Positions 1 to 8,455 of a DNA stretch of 64,000 bases are shown here, piece by piece. The DNA lies in the NCBI GenBank assembly GCA_013297885.1, contig JAAFIR010000002.1:1-64000 (forward strand). The letters are read 5' to 3'. Every line of letters begins with the position of its first letter. The stretch's first letter is position 1. The notes beneath the pieces were generated by a model. The model did not search any database, had not been told where the DNA came from, and was given only the letters and a program-made list of their open reading frames with translations. The stretch is from Leptospirales bacterium (GTDB taxonomy: Bacteria > Spirochaetota > Leptospiria > Leptospirales > Leptospiraceae). The position numbers and the translations under genes were made by a program.

Positions 1-181
1 AGGTATCAAAAAACAAGGAACTCCTCATGACTTTCGACATTCATTTGCAACTCATCTTTTGGAATCAGGAACTGATATTCATTTTATACAAAAGTTACTA
101 GGACATAAAAATCTTTCAACAACTTCCATTTATACAAAGTTAGCAAATCCGAAATTAGCTGGAGTAAAAAGTCCTTTGTGA
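1..181 (+). CDS. Tyrosine recombinase (IntI/Xer-like), C-terminal end only
   Basis: The window opens inside this gene; only about 59 C-terminal residues are present. They carry the conserved end of the tyrosine recombinase catalytic domain: [17 protein letters not shown] (box II His-x-x-Arg), [16 protein letters not shown] with the Gly-His pair and the nucleophilic Tyr. The tail GVKSPL before the stop resembles the GVRSPLD-type end of integron and phage-like integrases more than the end of a housekeeping XerC/D, which is an inference from the tail alone. The upstream part, needed to look for the IntI-specific patch, lies outside the window. A structured repeat (copy A) follows about 170 bp downstream. 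Confidence 0.85.
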   Translation, partial: GIKKQGTPHDFRHSFATHLLESGTDIHFIQKLLGHKNLSTTSIYTKLANPKLAGVKSPL

Positions 182-527
182 GATTTGAAAAATTCCAATT
201 TAAATTTCTCTATTTAGTACAGAGGACTGGGACCCACTGTTGAATTTGGTATTGGTTAACAACTTCAGAATAATTGCCTTCTTGGTTTTTAAGAGATGGA
301 GAGGGCATTTAATAAAACAAATTTTTCTAATTCGGTAAAGTTGGGTGAGGTGCGAAAGTGATTGAAACGGCGTCAAAAAATTTCATTTGAAATTTTTTGA
401 CGGGAGTTGAAAGCACGGTTTTTTTGTTGTAGAGACGTTGCATGCAACATCTCTACAACAAAAAAATTCGCCCAAAAACATTTTAAAAATCACTTGAATC
501 AAATTGTAAACGTGGAAAGTTTGCTTT
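182..527. other. Intergenic region with repeat copy A
   Basis: No gene is supported between the recombinase stop and the adenosyltransferase. The first 150 bp hold no recognisable element. The second half holds three-way-junction repeat copy A (352-475). A reading frame through the repeat (407-631) is an artefact of the hairpin sequence and overlaps the real gene in another frame. Confidence 0.6.
352..475 (+). repeat. Three-way-junction intergenic repeat, copy A
   Basis: This is the best copy of the family. P1 closes the element: GCGAA (352-356) with TTCGC (467-471). Pa pairs GTG (358-360) with CAC (414-416). P2 is a perfect 15-bp stem (371-385/388-402). P3 is a perfect 17-bp stem beginning with a T-run and ending in an A-run (419-435/450-466), and its loop contains the palindrome GTTGCATGCAAC. 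The unpaired linkers are AGTGATTGAAACG and GAGTTGAAAGC, and the element ends TTCGCCCAA. An additional TTGGGTGAG at 341-349 could extend pairing with the 3' end, but other copies do not have it. Confidence 0.85.
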
Positions 528-1091
528 ATGAAAATCTATACCAAAACAGGCGACAAAGGTTTAACTTCTCTCGCAAATGGAAAACGTGTTTCCAAATCAA
601 ACGAATTTGTAAATCTATATGGAATCTCTGATGAATTAAATTCTTTAATCGGTGTTGCAATTTCATTTTTAAAATCGGATTCTAGTTTAAAAAATTCTCT
701 GACAGTGAATCAAAATTTATTATTTGAGCTTGGCTCTGAGCTTGCCATGTTTAGACCAAAAGATGATTCTATCTCAATCATATTAAATGAAGACATTGAA
801 TTTTTAGAAAACGAAATTGATCTTTGCCAAGAAAAATTAGTCCAACTAAAACAATTTGTTTTGCCTGGTGGCTCAAAATCTGCTTCGACTTTACATGTTG
901 CAAGAACAAAATGTAGGGAGCTAGAAAGGCTCATGGTAAAAGCAAAAGAGAGTGGACTCGAAATTTTTGAAAACTCTCTAGTCTATATTAACAGACTTTC
1001 CGATTATTTATTTGTAGCTGCAAGGTTTTGTAATTTTGAAGAAGGAATAGCAGACATCACTTGGACATCTCGAGCAAAAGGATCTAAATGA
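528..1091 (+). CDS. pduO: PduO-type ATP:cob(I)alamin adenosyltransferase
   Basis: It transfers the adenosyl group of ATP to cob(I)alamin to make coenzyme B12 (adenosylcobalamin). The 187-residue length fits the family. The N-terminal ATP-binding signature is YTKTGDKGLTSL (about residues 4-15), followed by the YGISDELNSLIG region. The C-terminal helices carry FVLPGGS, HVARTKCRELER and INRLSDYLFVAAR, all typical of PduO. The start ATG is followed directly by the family's KIYTKTGDKG. The next gene overlaps it by 4 bp, so it heads a short operon with a peptide transporter and a MORN lipoprotein. No cobalamin riboswitch was recognised upstream; the leader holds repeat copy A instead. Confidence 0.93.
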   Translation: MKIYTKTGDKGLTSLANGKRVSKSNEFVNLYGISDELNSLIGVAISFLKSDSSLKNSLTVNQNLLFELGSELAMFRPKDDSISIILNEDIEFLENEIDLCQEKLVQLKQFVLPGGSKSASTLHVARTKCRELERLMVKAKESGLEIFENSLVYINRLSDYLFVAARFCNFEEGIADITWTSRAKGSK

Positions 1092-2353
1092 AAGACAAAC
1101 ATCCAAAAGGAATTGCAATTTTATTTTTCACAGAAATGTGGGAAAGATTTTCCTATTACGGGATGAGAGCTTTACTCATTTTTTATTTAATCAAACATTT
1201 AAAATTTTCTGAAAGTCTTGCAGGAAATATTTATGGAGCATATACAGGGCTAGTTTATTTTACTCCTTTAATTGGTGGCTACCTCGCAGATAATTATCTC
1301 GGTTATAAAAAATCCATTTTGCTTGGTGGAATTTTAATGTGTCTTGGGCATTTGAGTTTAGCACTTGATTCAGAGACTAGTTTTTTTTTGGGTCTTGCAC
1401 TTCTTATTTTGGGAAATGGTTTTTTTAAACCAAATATCTCTACTCTACTTGGATTTTTATATGAAGATAAAAAAGAACTAAAAGATTCTGGCTACACTCT
1501 TTTTTATATGGGAATAAATATTGGTGGAACATTTGGTCCACTTCTTTGCGGTTACATCGGTGAAACTTATTCTTGGCATCTTGGTTTTGGACTTGCTGGA
1601 ATTGGAATGTCACTTGGTTTAATAGTATTTTGGTTTGGGCAAAGTCATTTGGCATACAAAGAAAAAATCAATATCCAAGTTGAAAAAAGTTTTTTAAATC
1701 CTGAAGAAAAAAATAAAATTTCTGCAATTGCAATTCTTTCTATTTTCACTATGTTTTTTTGGTTTGCATTTGAACAAGCTGGTTCATCGATGAATTTGTT
1801 CACAGAAAAATATATAGACAGGAATATATATATTTTTGGATTTCAAAAAGAAATTCCTGCTTCTATTTTTCAATCTTTAAACGGAATTATGATTTTACTA
1901 TTTGCACCTGTTTTTGCTTTTGTTTGGAATTATCTAAACCAAAAAAAAATAAATATTTATACAGCGATTCAATTCTTTTTTGCATTTTTCTTTTTAGGAA
2001 TTGGTTTTTTAATTTTAGTTCTTGGCTCAAATCAAATTGGCTCTGGTAAATTAAATATTTTTTATATTGTTTTACCTTTTTTATTTCACACATTTGGTGA
2101 GCTTTGTATTTCACCTGTTGGTCTTTCTACTGTTTCCAAACTTGCTCCAATTCGATTTGCTGGACTTTTGATGGGATTTTGGTTTTTGTCAAATGCAATT
2201 TCACATTATATTTCTGGGTATGTTTCTGGGCAGATGAGCCAGTTTCAAAACCTTGCAGATTTTTTTATGATATTTGTATACACTTCTTTGGTTGCAGGAA
2301 TTATTTTATTATTGCTTTCCAAAAAAATTTATAATTTGATGAGAGAGAGATGA
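1088..2353 (+). CDS. POT/PTR-family proton-dependent oligopeptide transporter
   Basis: Inner-membrane MFS transporter of the POT family, which imports di- and tripeptides with protons. Visible family motifs are EMWERFSYYGMRALL in the first membrane segment, GGYLADNYLGYKKSILLGG after TM2, and FYMGINIGGTFGPLLCG around TM5. The 421-residue length is on the short side for bacterial POT proteins, which often have 14 helices, so this one may have about 12. The start overlaps the adenosyltransferase stop (ATGA). The 3' end overlaps the next gene by 4 bp. The substrate is inferred from the family only. Confidence 0.9.
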   Translation: MKDKHPKGIAILFFTEMWERFSYYGMRALLIFYLIKHLKFSESLAGNIYGAYTGLVYFTPLIGGYLADNYLGYKKSILLGGILMCLGHLSLALDSETSFFLGLALLILGNGFFKPNISTLLGFLYEDKKELKDSGYTLFYMGINIGGTFGPLLCGYIGETYSWHLGFGLAGIGMSLGLIVFWFGQSHLAYKEKINIQVEKSFLNPEEKNKISAIAILSIFTMFFWFAFEQAGSSMNLFTEKYIDRNIYIFGFQKEIPASIFQSLNGIMILLFAPVFAFVWNYLNQKKINIYTAIQFFFAFFFLGIGFLILVLGSNQIGSGKLNIFYIVLPFLFHTFGELCISPVGLSTVSKLAPIRFAGLLMGFWFLSNAISHYISGYVSGQMSQFQNLADFFMIFVYTSLVAGIILLLLSKKIYNLMRER

Positions 2354-3156
2354 AATTTTTAGTTTTAATTTTTATACTTCATTGTGCTGGTTTTGAAAAA
2401 AAAGATTCAGATAAATGCAAAGGTGATTGTGAAAATGGTTTTGGTGTAAAAGAAGACAAAGAAGTCGGTAAGTACACAGGCTACTTCAAAGATGGACTTT
2501 ACCACGGTAAAGGAAAATTAAAAACCACTGAGGGTGATTTGTATGATGGAATTTTTCATGAAGGTGAATTTGAAGGTCAAGGCGAACTAGTAACAAATGA
2601 TGGCTGGAAATACAAAGGTAATTTTGTAAATTGGAATTTGGAAGGTGAAGGGGAAATTGTTTATCCAACAGGTGAAAAGTACCAAGGAAATTTTAAAGAA
2701 AACAAACCAGATGGTTCAGGCAGACTTGTTTCCAAAGAAGGAAAAGATTTGTACGAGGGAAATTTTAAAGAAGGCAAAGAAGCACCTGAGTCAAAACTAT
2801 ATCTCAAAAATGGGAAACAATATTACGGAAGTTTTTTAAACGGTGAATTTGAAGGTTATGGAATTTTAACTTATAAAAATGGAAAAAAATACGCCGGGAA
2901 TTTTTTAAACAACCAATTTCACGGCAAAGGCACACTGACATTTTCAAACGGAACTGTTTATATTGGGGATTTTAAAAACGGAAAATTTCACGGTGATGGT
3001 TATATCAAATACGCAAATGGAAATTCCTACAAAGGAGAATTTAAAAATGGCGTGTATGAGGGAAAAGGCAAATTGACATTAAACGATGGTTCAATAATTG
3101 ACGGGGATTTTGAAAACGGTCAACCAAAAAATGGGGAAATGATACTGAATAATTGA
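2350..3156 (+). CDS. MORN-repeat lipoprotein
   Basis: A 268-residue exported protein. The N-terminus is a short signal with a lipobox-like end (FILHC, Cys12). The rest is a run of about nine MORN repeats of roughly 23 residues, each built on the pattern Y-x-G-x-F-x-x-G-x-x-x-G-x-G (for example GYFKDGLYHGKGKL, GNFLNNQFHGKGTL). MORN repeats form extended beta-hairpin arrays, which in bacteria often sit in the envelope; the specific role here is unknown. It is the last gene of the three-gene overlapping operon and is followed by a degenerate copy of the intergenic repeat. Confidence 0.85.
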   Translation: MKFLVLIFILHCAGFEKKDSDKCKGDCENGFGVKEDKEVGKYTGYFKDGLYHGKGKLKTTEGDLYDGIFHEGEFEGQGELVTNDGWKYKGNFVNWNLEGEGEIVYPTGEKYQGNFKENKPDGSGRLVSKEGKDLYEGNFKEGKEAPESKLYLKNGKQYYGSFLNGEFEGYGILTYKNGKKYAGNFLNNQFHGKGTLTFSNGTVYIGDFKNGKFHGDGYIKYANGNSYKGEFKNGVYEGKGKLTLNDGSIIDGDFENGQPKNGEMILNN

Positions 3157-3159
3157 GGG

Positions 3160-3290
3160 CGATAGCGAAGAATGGGGCGTTTCGGCAACTCAATACTACT
3201 GTATTGCGATACTATCATTATACGAGAGTATGCCAGGATTTATCCGTCAGGCTTTCAGCTTCTATCCTTAACGCTTGCTTCTCTGTGATG
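3160..3290 (-). repeat. Degenerate three-way-junction repeat, copy B
   Basis: Read on the minus strand, the segment keeps the linker B core AAGCTGAAAGC, the GCGTTA motif just before the P2 position, and an ACGCCCCA end close to the family's TTCGCCCAA. The P3 region contains two smaller hairpins, CAATAC/GTATTG and ATACT/AGTAT. P2 is only a few base pairs and the P1 pairing is lost. It lies between convergent genes and may act as a terminator. Confidence 0.45.
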
Positions 3291-3297
3291 AGAAATT

Positions 3298-3561
3298 TTA
3301 TATTTTATCCCTAGAAAGGTTTTTTAATTTCGTTAAAGATAGTTTATTCCAAATTTTTAAAAAATCAGATTCAATTTCGTCTTTAGTATTTTTCTTTAAT
3401 CTTTTTTTGAAAAATTGATCAGTTTCAATATCACTGATTCCTTTGGTAAATGCATAAAGTGCAAATTGATCAATTGAAACTCCTTGTAAATTTGCAGTCT
3501 TTTCAATCTTAATTTTTAATTCAACATTTTTAATTCTGAAGTGAAAAACAGGGCTTAACAC
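3298..3561 (-). CDS. Small ribbon-helix-helix-like protein (HicB/antitoxin-like), possibly a remnant
   Basis: An 87-residue frame starting at a GTG. After a few residues it reads FRIKNVELKIKIEKTANLQG followed by VSIDQFALYAFTKGIS. The pattern of a short beta strand, helix, G-V-S, then Q-F-x-x-x-A resembles ribbon-helix-helix antitoxins of the HicB-associated kind. No toxin gene is adjacent. The GTG start lies 3 nt after an in-frame stop, so the N-terminus may be shortened. The nearby region contains other decayed-looking frames, so this may be a leftover of an older locus. Function is inferred from pattern only. Confidence 0.4.
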   Translation of the reverse strand: MLSPVFHFRIKNVELKIKIEKTANLQGVSIDQFALYAFTKGISDIETDQFFKKRLKKNTKDEIESDFLKIWNKLSLTKLKNLSRDKI

Positions 3562-4033
3562 TAATTAAATTCTTGCTATTCAATTTGGAAAAACTAATTA
3601 AAACTAAAGATTATATAGTATTTTTTTATTTTAAATCAATAACAAAAGAGGTAATAATTCCAGAAATTTCTAAGCTCTATTGAATTATTGTATATATCAA
3701 TTTTTATAATAATAAAAAACAAAATTACTAGATATATAGGTCTAATAATTGGAAGTAGAAATTATTCTATTTATTCTTTAAGGGAATATTTTAAAAAGTA
3801 ATCTAAAAATCAAATTTATAAAAATTAGTTTATGCGTAGCTAGAAATTCATTAAGAGAAATTGATGGCAAATTTGTAAATGGCAATAAAGTGAGAAAAGG
3901 TTTTTATTATAGAACATACTATTTAGAATCAAAAAAAATAACTTAGTCTCACTTGAATTTGAAAATAGATTAAATCGGAATTTTTGTTTTCAATTTTAAA
4001 AATTGAAAACAAAAAAAATCAAAGGAATAAAAA
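3562..4033. other. Gene-poor region with possible decayed coding remnants
   Basis: Very AT-rich. Two open stretches without start codons look protein-like: 3615-3683, ending SITKEVIIPEISKLY, and 3782-3946, ending VRKGFYYRTYYLESKKIT. They lie in different frames and could be remains of one disrupted gene; I cannot name it. The right end holds a perfect 16-bp inverted repeat (3981-4015) and the ribosome binding site of the next gene. Confidence 0.35.
3981..4015. terminator. Perfect 16-bp inverted repeat, likely terminator or leader hairpin
   Basis: The left arm 3981-3996 (TTTTTGTTTTCAATTT) and right arm 4000-4015 are perfectly complementary around a 3-nt loop. The T-run and A-run flanks would give a U-tract on either strand, as in a bidirectional intrinsic terminator, but the stem has few G-C pairs. 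It ends 6 nt before the AAGGA ribosome binding site of the small membrane protein at 4034. Confidence 0.45.
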
Positions 4034-4246
4034 ATGGACTATTTAAATTTAATATTTGGAATTGGTTTTATTTTATTTGGAATTTATACTTTAATCATGA
4101 GAAAAAAATCTCCTGAAAAATTTTACAAACTAGAAGCTATGAAAAAACAATTCGGTGAAAAAAAAGGTGATTTAATTCATTTAGTATCTTACGCTATTTT
4201 ACCTATCACATTAGGAATTGTTTTTTTATTTAAAGAATTAATTTAA
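4034..4246 (+). CDS. Small two-helix membrane protein
   Basis: A 70-residue protein of unknown function. Two hydrophobic segments (about residues 4-20 and 47-67) are separated by a basic loop with MRKKSPEKFYKLEAMKKQFG, which suggests a hairpin in the inner membrane. The ATG is preceded by AAGGA at 4022-4026 with 7-nt spacing. The 7TMR-DISM kinase gene begins 26 bp downstream, so the two may be cotranscribed. No family was recognised. Confidence 0.65.
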   Translation: MDYLNLIFGIGFILFGIYTLIMRKKSPEKFYKLEAMKKQFGEKKGDLIHLVSYAILPITLGIVFLFKELI

Positions 4247-4272
4247 AACTTGTAATACAATTTAAAAAATTA

Positions 4273-6318
4273 ATGTTTAATAAATTACCAATTCAATCAA
4301 AATTATTAGACATAAAACGAAAATTTATATCTTGTCTTTTTATATTAAGAATTCTATCACTTTTTTTTATCTGCTTAAGTTTATTCTATTGCAAAAAAAA
4401 TAATTCATTAGAAAGCCAGTTCTATTTTTCCAATAAAAATGAGATTCTTTCACTTCATGGTAATTGGAAAATTACTACAAATCCTGATTATAATCCAATT
4501 ATAAATGAACCCCAAAATGATTTTTTAATTGGGTATGTTCCTAGGATGTGGTTCAATTCAGGAATAAAAGATAAATACTTAGTCTCCTATAATACGGAAA
4601 TCAATTTTTCAAATGAAATTTTAAATAATAAATTTGGAGTCTTAGTTTTTAACGCCATAAACTCAAATGAAACTTATATAAACGGAAAGTTGATTGGTAA
4701 AAAAGGAATTGTTTCAAAAGATAAATTTAATATACAAAATAATGCAATTCCATCTCTTTATCCAATTCCTGAAGGCTTTCTTCATAAAGGAAAAAATCAA
4801 ATTACAATTCGTCTTGCAGATAATGCAGCTAGTGGAGGTTTTTTAGAAGCACCAAGAATATGCGAAATCACTGTTTGTGAAAAATCATTTAATCGTTTTC
4901 TATTAATCACTGGTGGAACTGGTTTTTTTATGTTATTTATCGGATTCTATCATTTATTTTTATTTTTGGGAAATCGAAAAGATAACGCTTTTCTTTATTT
5001 TGGATCAGGAACAATTTTTCATGCTCTAGTTTTTTTTGGTTATGAAAGAATTATTTATTTTTTTTCAGAAATATTTCTTATCCATTTTTATGTGATGAAC
5101 TTAAGTTATTGTTTTGGATGTATTTTTGTAGTATTATTTATTCATTCTTTTGTAGAAGTAAAAATCAATTTGATTTCAAAATTTCTACTTTTTTGTTTTG
5201 CTCTAAGTATAATCTCAACAATATTTGGTGGAATTTCAGTAGATTATAGAAGTATCCATTCTAGGCAGGTTCAAGTTATAAACATTATGATTCTTGTGCC
5301 AATACTTTCTTTACAAGTTATTTACCTATCTATTAAAGCTTATAAAGAAAAAAAAGTGGGATCTAACTTGATTCTTTTCGGATTTGTACTTTTTATTTTT
5401 ACAAATCTTTTAACCCCTTTACACATTCTTCATATTATTCCCACTAAAGCTTTTACTTTAGAAAGTAGTTTAATACTTATTATCTGCTTCACATTTGCAT
5501 TATCACGTAGAACAAAACAAACTAGTAATAAATTATTAAATCTTGAAAAAAAATATAGATCAGAATTAGAAAAAGAAGTTTTTGATAAAACAAAAACTTT
5601 AGAGTTATACAACAAAGAGTTAAAGAATATAAATAATATGAGAGATAAACTTTTTTCTATTATCGCTCATGATCTACGTAATCCTCTTTTTGCTTTAGAA
5701 GAAGTGATTTCTCTTTTTCAAGACAAACATTTAAAACCAGAAGATTTACAAAAAAATATCATTTCTCTTAGTCAAAATTTAGAGAATAATAGATTTCTTC
5801 TAGAAAATCTTCTAAAATGGTCCTATGTTCAACTTGGATATTCTACAATGAAACTAGAAAAAGTGGAAATTCGAAAATTAGTTATTGAATCCATTCAACT
5901 TCATAAATCTTCGTTTGAAAAAAAAAAGATTATTATAAAAGTTCTACCAAAAAATACTTTTTATTATTATGCAGATGAAGAAATTGTACGTTTAATCCTA
6001 AGAAATTTAATTTCTAATGCAATTAAATTCACGAATAAAAAAGGGAACATAAAAATTTCTTATGGAGTTAAAAACTATTTTGCTTATATTTCTATAAAAG
6101 ATAATGGAATAGGTATTCCTACAAAAAAGTTAAAAGTTTTTTTTGAAAACTTAAGAATGGAAAAAAATAGGAAAGGTACAGAAAACGAAACAGGAAGTGG
6201 TATTGGGCTTACTTTGTGTAAGGAATTTGCAGAAAGAATGAATGGAAAAATTTTAATCAAAAGTAGAGAAAAAAAAGGTAGCGAATTTACTCTTTTATGG
6301 AAAGAAAATGAATCTTAG
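4273..6318 (+). CDS. 7TMR-DISM sensor histidine kinase
   Basis: A membrane sensor kinase of 681 residues. The N-terminal hydrophobic stretch ends in a possible lipobox (LSLFYC). Residues about 60-210 form an extracytoplasmic beta-rich domain (LHGNWKITTNP, VPRMWFNSG) of the 7TMR-DISM extracellular type. About seven membrane segments follow (residues 210-410), then a short coiled coil, the HisKA dimerisation domain with phospho-accepting His466 in IIAHDLRNP, and an HATPase domain with LISNAIKF (N box), DNGIGIP and GSGIGLTL (G boxes). The response regulator gene overlaps the 3' end by 11 bp, so the two form a two-component pair. The signal sensed is unknown; such kinases are numerous in Leptospira. 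Confidence 0.92.
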   Translation: MFNKLPIQSKLLDIKRKFISCLFILRILSLFFICLSLFYCKKNNSLESQFYFSNKNEILSLHGNWKITTNPDYNPIINEPQNDFLIGYVPRMWFNSGIKDKYLVSYNTEINFSNEILNNKFGVLVFNAINSNETYINGKLIGKKGIVSKDKFNIQNNAIPSLYPIPEGFLHKGKNQITIRLADNAASGGFLEAPRICEITVCEKSFNRFLLITGGTGFFMLFIGFYHLFLFLGNRKDNAFLYFGSGTIFHALVFFGYERIIYFFSEIFLIHFYVMNLSYCFGCIFVVLFIHSFVEVKINLISKFLLFCFALSIISTIFGGISVDYRSIHSRQVQVINIMILVPILSLQVIYLSIKAYKEKKVGSNLILFGFVLFIFTNLLTPLHILHIIPTKAFTLESSLILIICFTFALSRRTKQTSNKLLNLEKKYRSELEKEVFDKTKTLELYNKELKNINNMRDKLFSIIAHDLRNPLFALEEVISLFQDKHLKPEDLQKNIISLSQNLENNRFLLENLLKWSYVQLGYSTMKLEKVEIRKLVIESIQLHKSSFEKKKIIIKVLPKNTFYYYADEEIVRLILRNLISNAIKFTNKKGNIKISYGVKNYFAYISIKDNGIGIPTKKLKVFFENLRMEKNRKGTENETGSGIGLTLCKEFAERMNGKILIKSREKKGSEFTLLWKENES

Positions 6319-6910
6319 AAAAGTAGTTGTTGCAGATGACCATGATATTTTTAATATTGGTCTTAAAATTAGTATTGAAAAAGATAAATCATATCAAGTT
6401 ATTAAAGAAGCTCAAAACGGTGAAGAAGTATTAGAATTTGTTAAATTAAATGATACTGATTTGTTAATTTGTGACTATTTATTACCTGGGATTGATGGTG
6501 TGCAAACACTCAGAAAAGCAAAAAAAATAAAACCCAAAATTAGAACTATTTTGATTAGTTCACTTGAAAAGTTTGAATTACAGACTTTATGTGAAATGAA
6601 TAAAATTGATGCATACATTTTTAAATCTAAAGCAAGAAATAAAATTATAGAAGTTGCGAATATTATTTTTCAAAATTTAACTTTTAGACCAATCCAAACT
6701 GCCAAAAATAATCCTTTAATTCAACTCACAACAAGAGAGTTGGAGATTCTTCGCTTTTGGATTCTTGGAAAAAGTTTAAACGACACTGGCCAACATTTTA
6801 AAATGAGTGCAAAAACAGTTGAAACCCATAGAACAAATATTAAAAAAAAATTTCCTTCTTTATCAAAAGAAAAAATTTTTGAGCTAATGAAAGAACATAG
6901 TATATATTAA
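6308..6910 (+). CDS. NarL/FixJ-type response regulator
   Basis: A 200-residue cytoplasmic transcription regulator partnering the overlapping upstream kinase. The receiver domain (about 1-120) has the acidic pair Asp10-Asp11 (VVVADDHD), phospho-acceptor Asp56 in LICDYLLPG, and a conserved Lys near FKSKA. The C-terminal LuxR-type helix-turn-helix (about 138-198) shows LTTRELEILRFWILGKS and MSAKTVETHRTNIKKKF. The start ATG lies within the kinase's 3' end, consistent with translational coupling. Targets are unknown. Confidence 0.93.
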   Translation: MNLRKVVVADDHDIFNIGLKISIEKDKSYQVIKEAQNGEEVLEFVKLNDTDLLICDYLLPGIDGVQTLRKAKKIKPKIRTILISSLEKFELQTLCEMNKIDAYIFKSKARNKIIEVANIIFQNLTFRPIQTAKNNPLIQLTTRELEILRFWILGKSLNDTGQHFKMSAKTVETHRTNIKKKFPSLSKEKIFELMKEHSIY

Positions 6911-7011
6911 ATTTTAAAATTAGCTTCATTTGAATTCTATTTTGCTAAAATTTAGTACTTAATTTTTTTTCAATTTATTGAGTAATAGTAAATTTACCCG
7001 ATAATATTATT

Positions 7012-7701
7012 ATGAAAGCTGCAATTCTTTATTTATTTTTTTTAAATTCAATTTTTTCTGAAGTTGATTTAAACTATAATTATAATTATGAAAAAAATGG
7101 AGTGAAAACTAAATTTTCTGATTGGGTTCCTTACAAACTTCATAAATGGAATCCAAAATTTTTAGAAGATTATTATGAGCTTTATGGTTTAAAACTTCAT
7201 TATGGAGAAAATGAATTACGCAGAGATATTGGATTTTTAAAAACTGGAATTAATGCAAACTTTAGGCATCCAAATAATGCACTTTGTAAAGTTGAAAATG
7301 AAAAAGAATATCATAAGTATAGGCTTCTTGTAACAATGCATTTGAATTTACAAATCATGAGAGGTTATATGAGGATTGCTTCATTGTATGATAAGCGACA
7401 TTTGTATTTTCAAAATTTAACTTTTGCACATGATCTAAAAAAATCTTTTACAACAGCTGAATCAATTTATAAAGAAGCAATTCCTTATTGGGAAAAAGCT
7501 TTGGATCTCGCAAAAAAAGCAGATGAAATAAAAAGTGAAATTGATCTTGGCACAATGGAATCTGAAAGATATGAAATTATTAGTGGTAAACTTCATTTTG
7601 GAAACATCATAAATGATCATATCAAAGCAGTTAGAAAAAAAATTGAAAGTATAGATGAATATTTAAAAAATAATCCAGAGCAAGATCATCCACCACTTTA
7701 A
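7012..7701 (+). CDS. Secreted alpha-helical protein, possibly related to leptospiral flagellar sheath proteins (FcpA-like)
   Basis: A 229-residue protein with a signal peptide (MKAAILYLFFLNSIFSEV). The mature part has an N-terminal region rich in Tyr and Trp (DWVPYKLHKWNPKFLEDYY) and then long helices (EKEYHKYRLLVTMHLNLQIM, ESIYKEAIPYWEKALDLAKK) up to the C-terminus. The helical layout and the phrase AIPYWEKA recall the periplasmic FcpA flagellar-coiling protein of Leptospira, but this rests on memory of the family's character and is not secure. It stands alone, followed by repeat copy C. If not FcpA-like, it is an uncharacterised periplasmic helical protein. Confidence 0.6.
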   Translation: MKAAILYLFFLNSIFSEVDLNYNYNYEKNGVKTKFSDWVPYKLHKWNPKFLEDYYELYGLKLHYGENELRRDIGFLKTGINANFRHPNNALCKVENEKEYHKYRLLVTMHLNLQIMRGYMRIASLYDKRHLYFQNLTFAHDLKKSFTTAESIYKEAIPYWEKALDLAKKADEIKSEIDLGTMESERYEIISGKLHFGNIINDHIKAVRKKIESIDEYLKNNPEQDHPPL

Positions 7702-7710
7702 AATTTTTGT

Positions 7711-7829
7711 GGCGAGTTTTTCTTTGAGCATCACTCAAAGAAAAATCGTGCTTTTCGTGACTTCGCTATCGCTTCGGTCGTTTAATACTGATTAAACGAC
7801 TGCTAACGCATCACTACAATCACTCTCGC
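7711..7829 (-). repeat. Three-way-junction intergenic repeat, copy C
   Basis: It lies on the minus strand between convergent genes. P1 pairs GCGAG with CTCGC (7825-7829/7712-7716), a compensated variant of the usual GCGAA/TTCGC. Pa is GTG/CAC (7821-7823/7748-7750). P2 is a 10-bp stem with an unrelated sequence (7777-7786/7791-7800), preceded by GCGTTAGCA. P3 is a perfect 12-bp stem (7717-7728/7734-7745). It may serve as a bidirectional terminator here. Confidence 0.75.
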
Positions 7830-7842
7830 AGAAATTTTTTGT

Positions 7843-8430
7843 TTAGTGGAAACTAATTTCTGAAATACAAGTTTTTTCTTTTTCAGGAAATGTTTTTATA
7901 AAAGCTGTGTAAATATAAATTCCATTTGGAAAATTTTTTTCTTCTTTTAGTTTTGTTTTTAATTCAAATTTTTTTATTACATCTTCTTTTTCAAAAAGAA
8001 TAGAGCTTTGAAAAAAACTATTTGGCAATCTAAGTTCTTTGTCTACATTAATTGCTTCTCTTAAATACAAATCTATAATTATTTTTTCTGGTTTTGGATC
8101 ACAAGTTACAATTTGTATTTCAGAAAAATTTTTCGGGTAAAAAATAGAATCTTTTTTAAAATGAGTTAAACTAAATTCAATTTCAGCATCATGTTTTTGG
8201 TAACGTGATTCTCTATGTTTTATCCAAGAAGATTTTTCATTTTTATCCTTTAAATAAATTAATTTAGAATTTTTATCTATTTGATTTGAAAAAGTAAAAT
8301 CTTCTGTTCTAAACGGAGGAATTATTTCATATTCAGAAATTTTTTTTTCTGTATGAAAATATAAATAAATATTAAAAAAAACCAGACTAATAACTATAAG
8401 TATTGAGAAAGAATATCTCATATTAGTCAT
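7843..8430 (-). CDS. Membrane-anchored protein of unknown function
   Basis: A 195-residue protein with one N-terminal hydrophobic segment (SFSILIVISLVFFNIYLYF) that probably serves as an uncleaved anchor, and a beta-rich remainder with many charged residues. Two cysteines lie far apart (VTCDPKPE and KTCISEISFH) and could form a disulphide in the periplasm. Two possible starts, ATG at 8430 and at 8421, differ by three codons. It is transcribed divergently from the YfcH-type epimerase 25 bp away. No family recognised. Confidence 0.65.
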   Translation of the reverse strand: MTNMRYSFSILIVISLVFFNIYLYFHTEKKISEYEIIPPFRTEDFTFSNQIDKNSKLIYLKDKNEKSSWIKHRESRYQKHDAEIEFSLTHFKKDSIFYPKNFSEIQIVTCDPKPEKIIIDLYLREAINVDKELRLPNSFFQSSILFEKEDVIKKFELKTKLKEEKNFPNGIYIYTAFIKTFPEKEKTCISEISFH

Positions 8431-8455
8431 GATAAATTTATTTTAGGAAGAATCA

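Noticed and set aside
341-475. Longer closing helix TTGGGTGAG with TTCGCCCAA in copy A
   Set aside because: Pairs well in copy A but the 5' partner is missing in the other copies, so it is probably fortuitous.
1-480. Integron with attC sites
   Set aside because: Although the recombinase tail is IntI-like, no RYYYAAC/GTTRRRY core boxes were found in the repeats, and the copies flank long core genes rather than cassettes.
407-631. Plus-strand frame of 74 aa through repeat copy A
   Set aside because: It consists of repeat sequence and then overlaps the adenosyltransferase gene in another frame; no ribosome binding site or protein family.
3782-3946. Open stretch of 54 codons ending VRKGFYYRTYYLESKKIT
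   Set aside because: Protein-like at its end but has no start codon; kept only as a possible relic in the description of the region.
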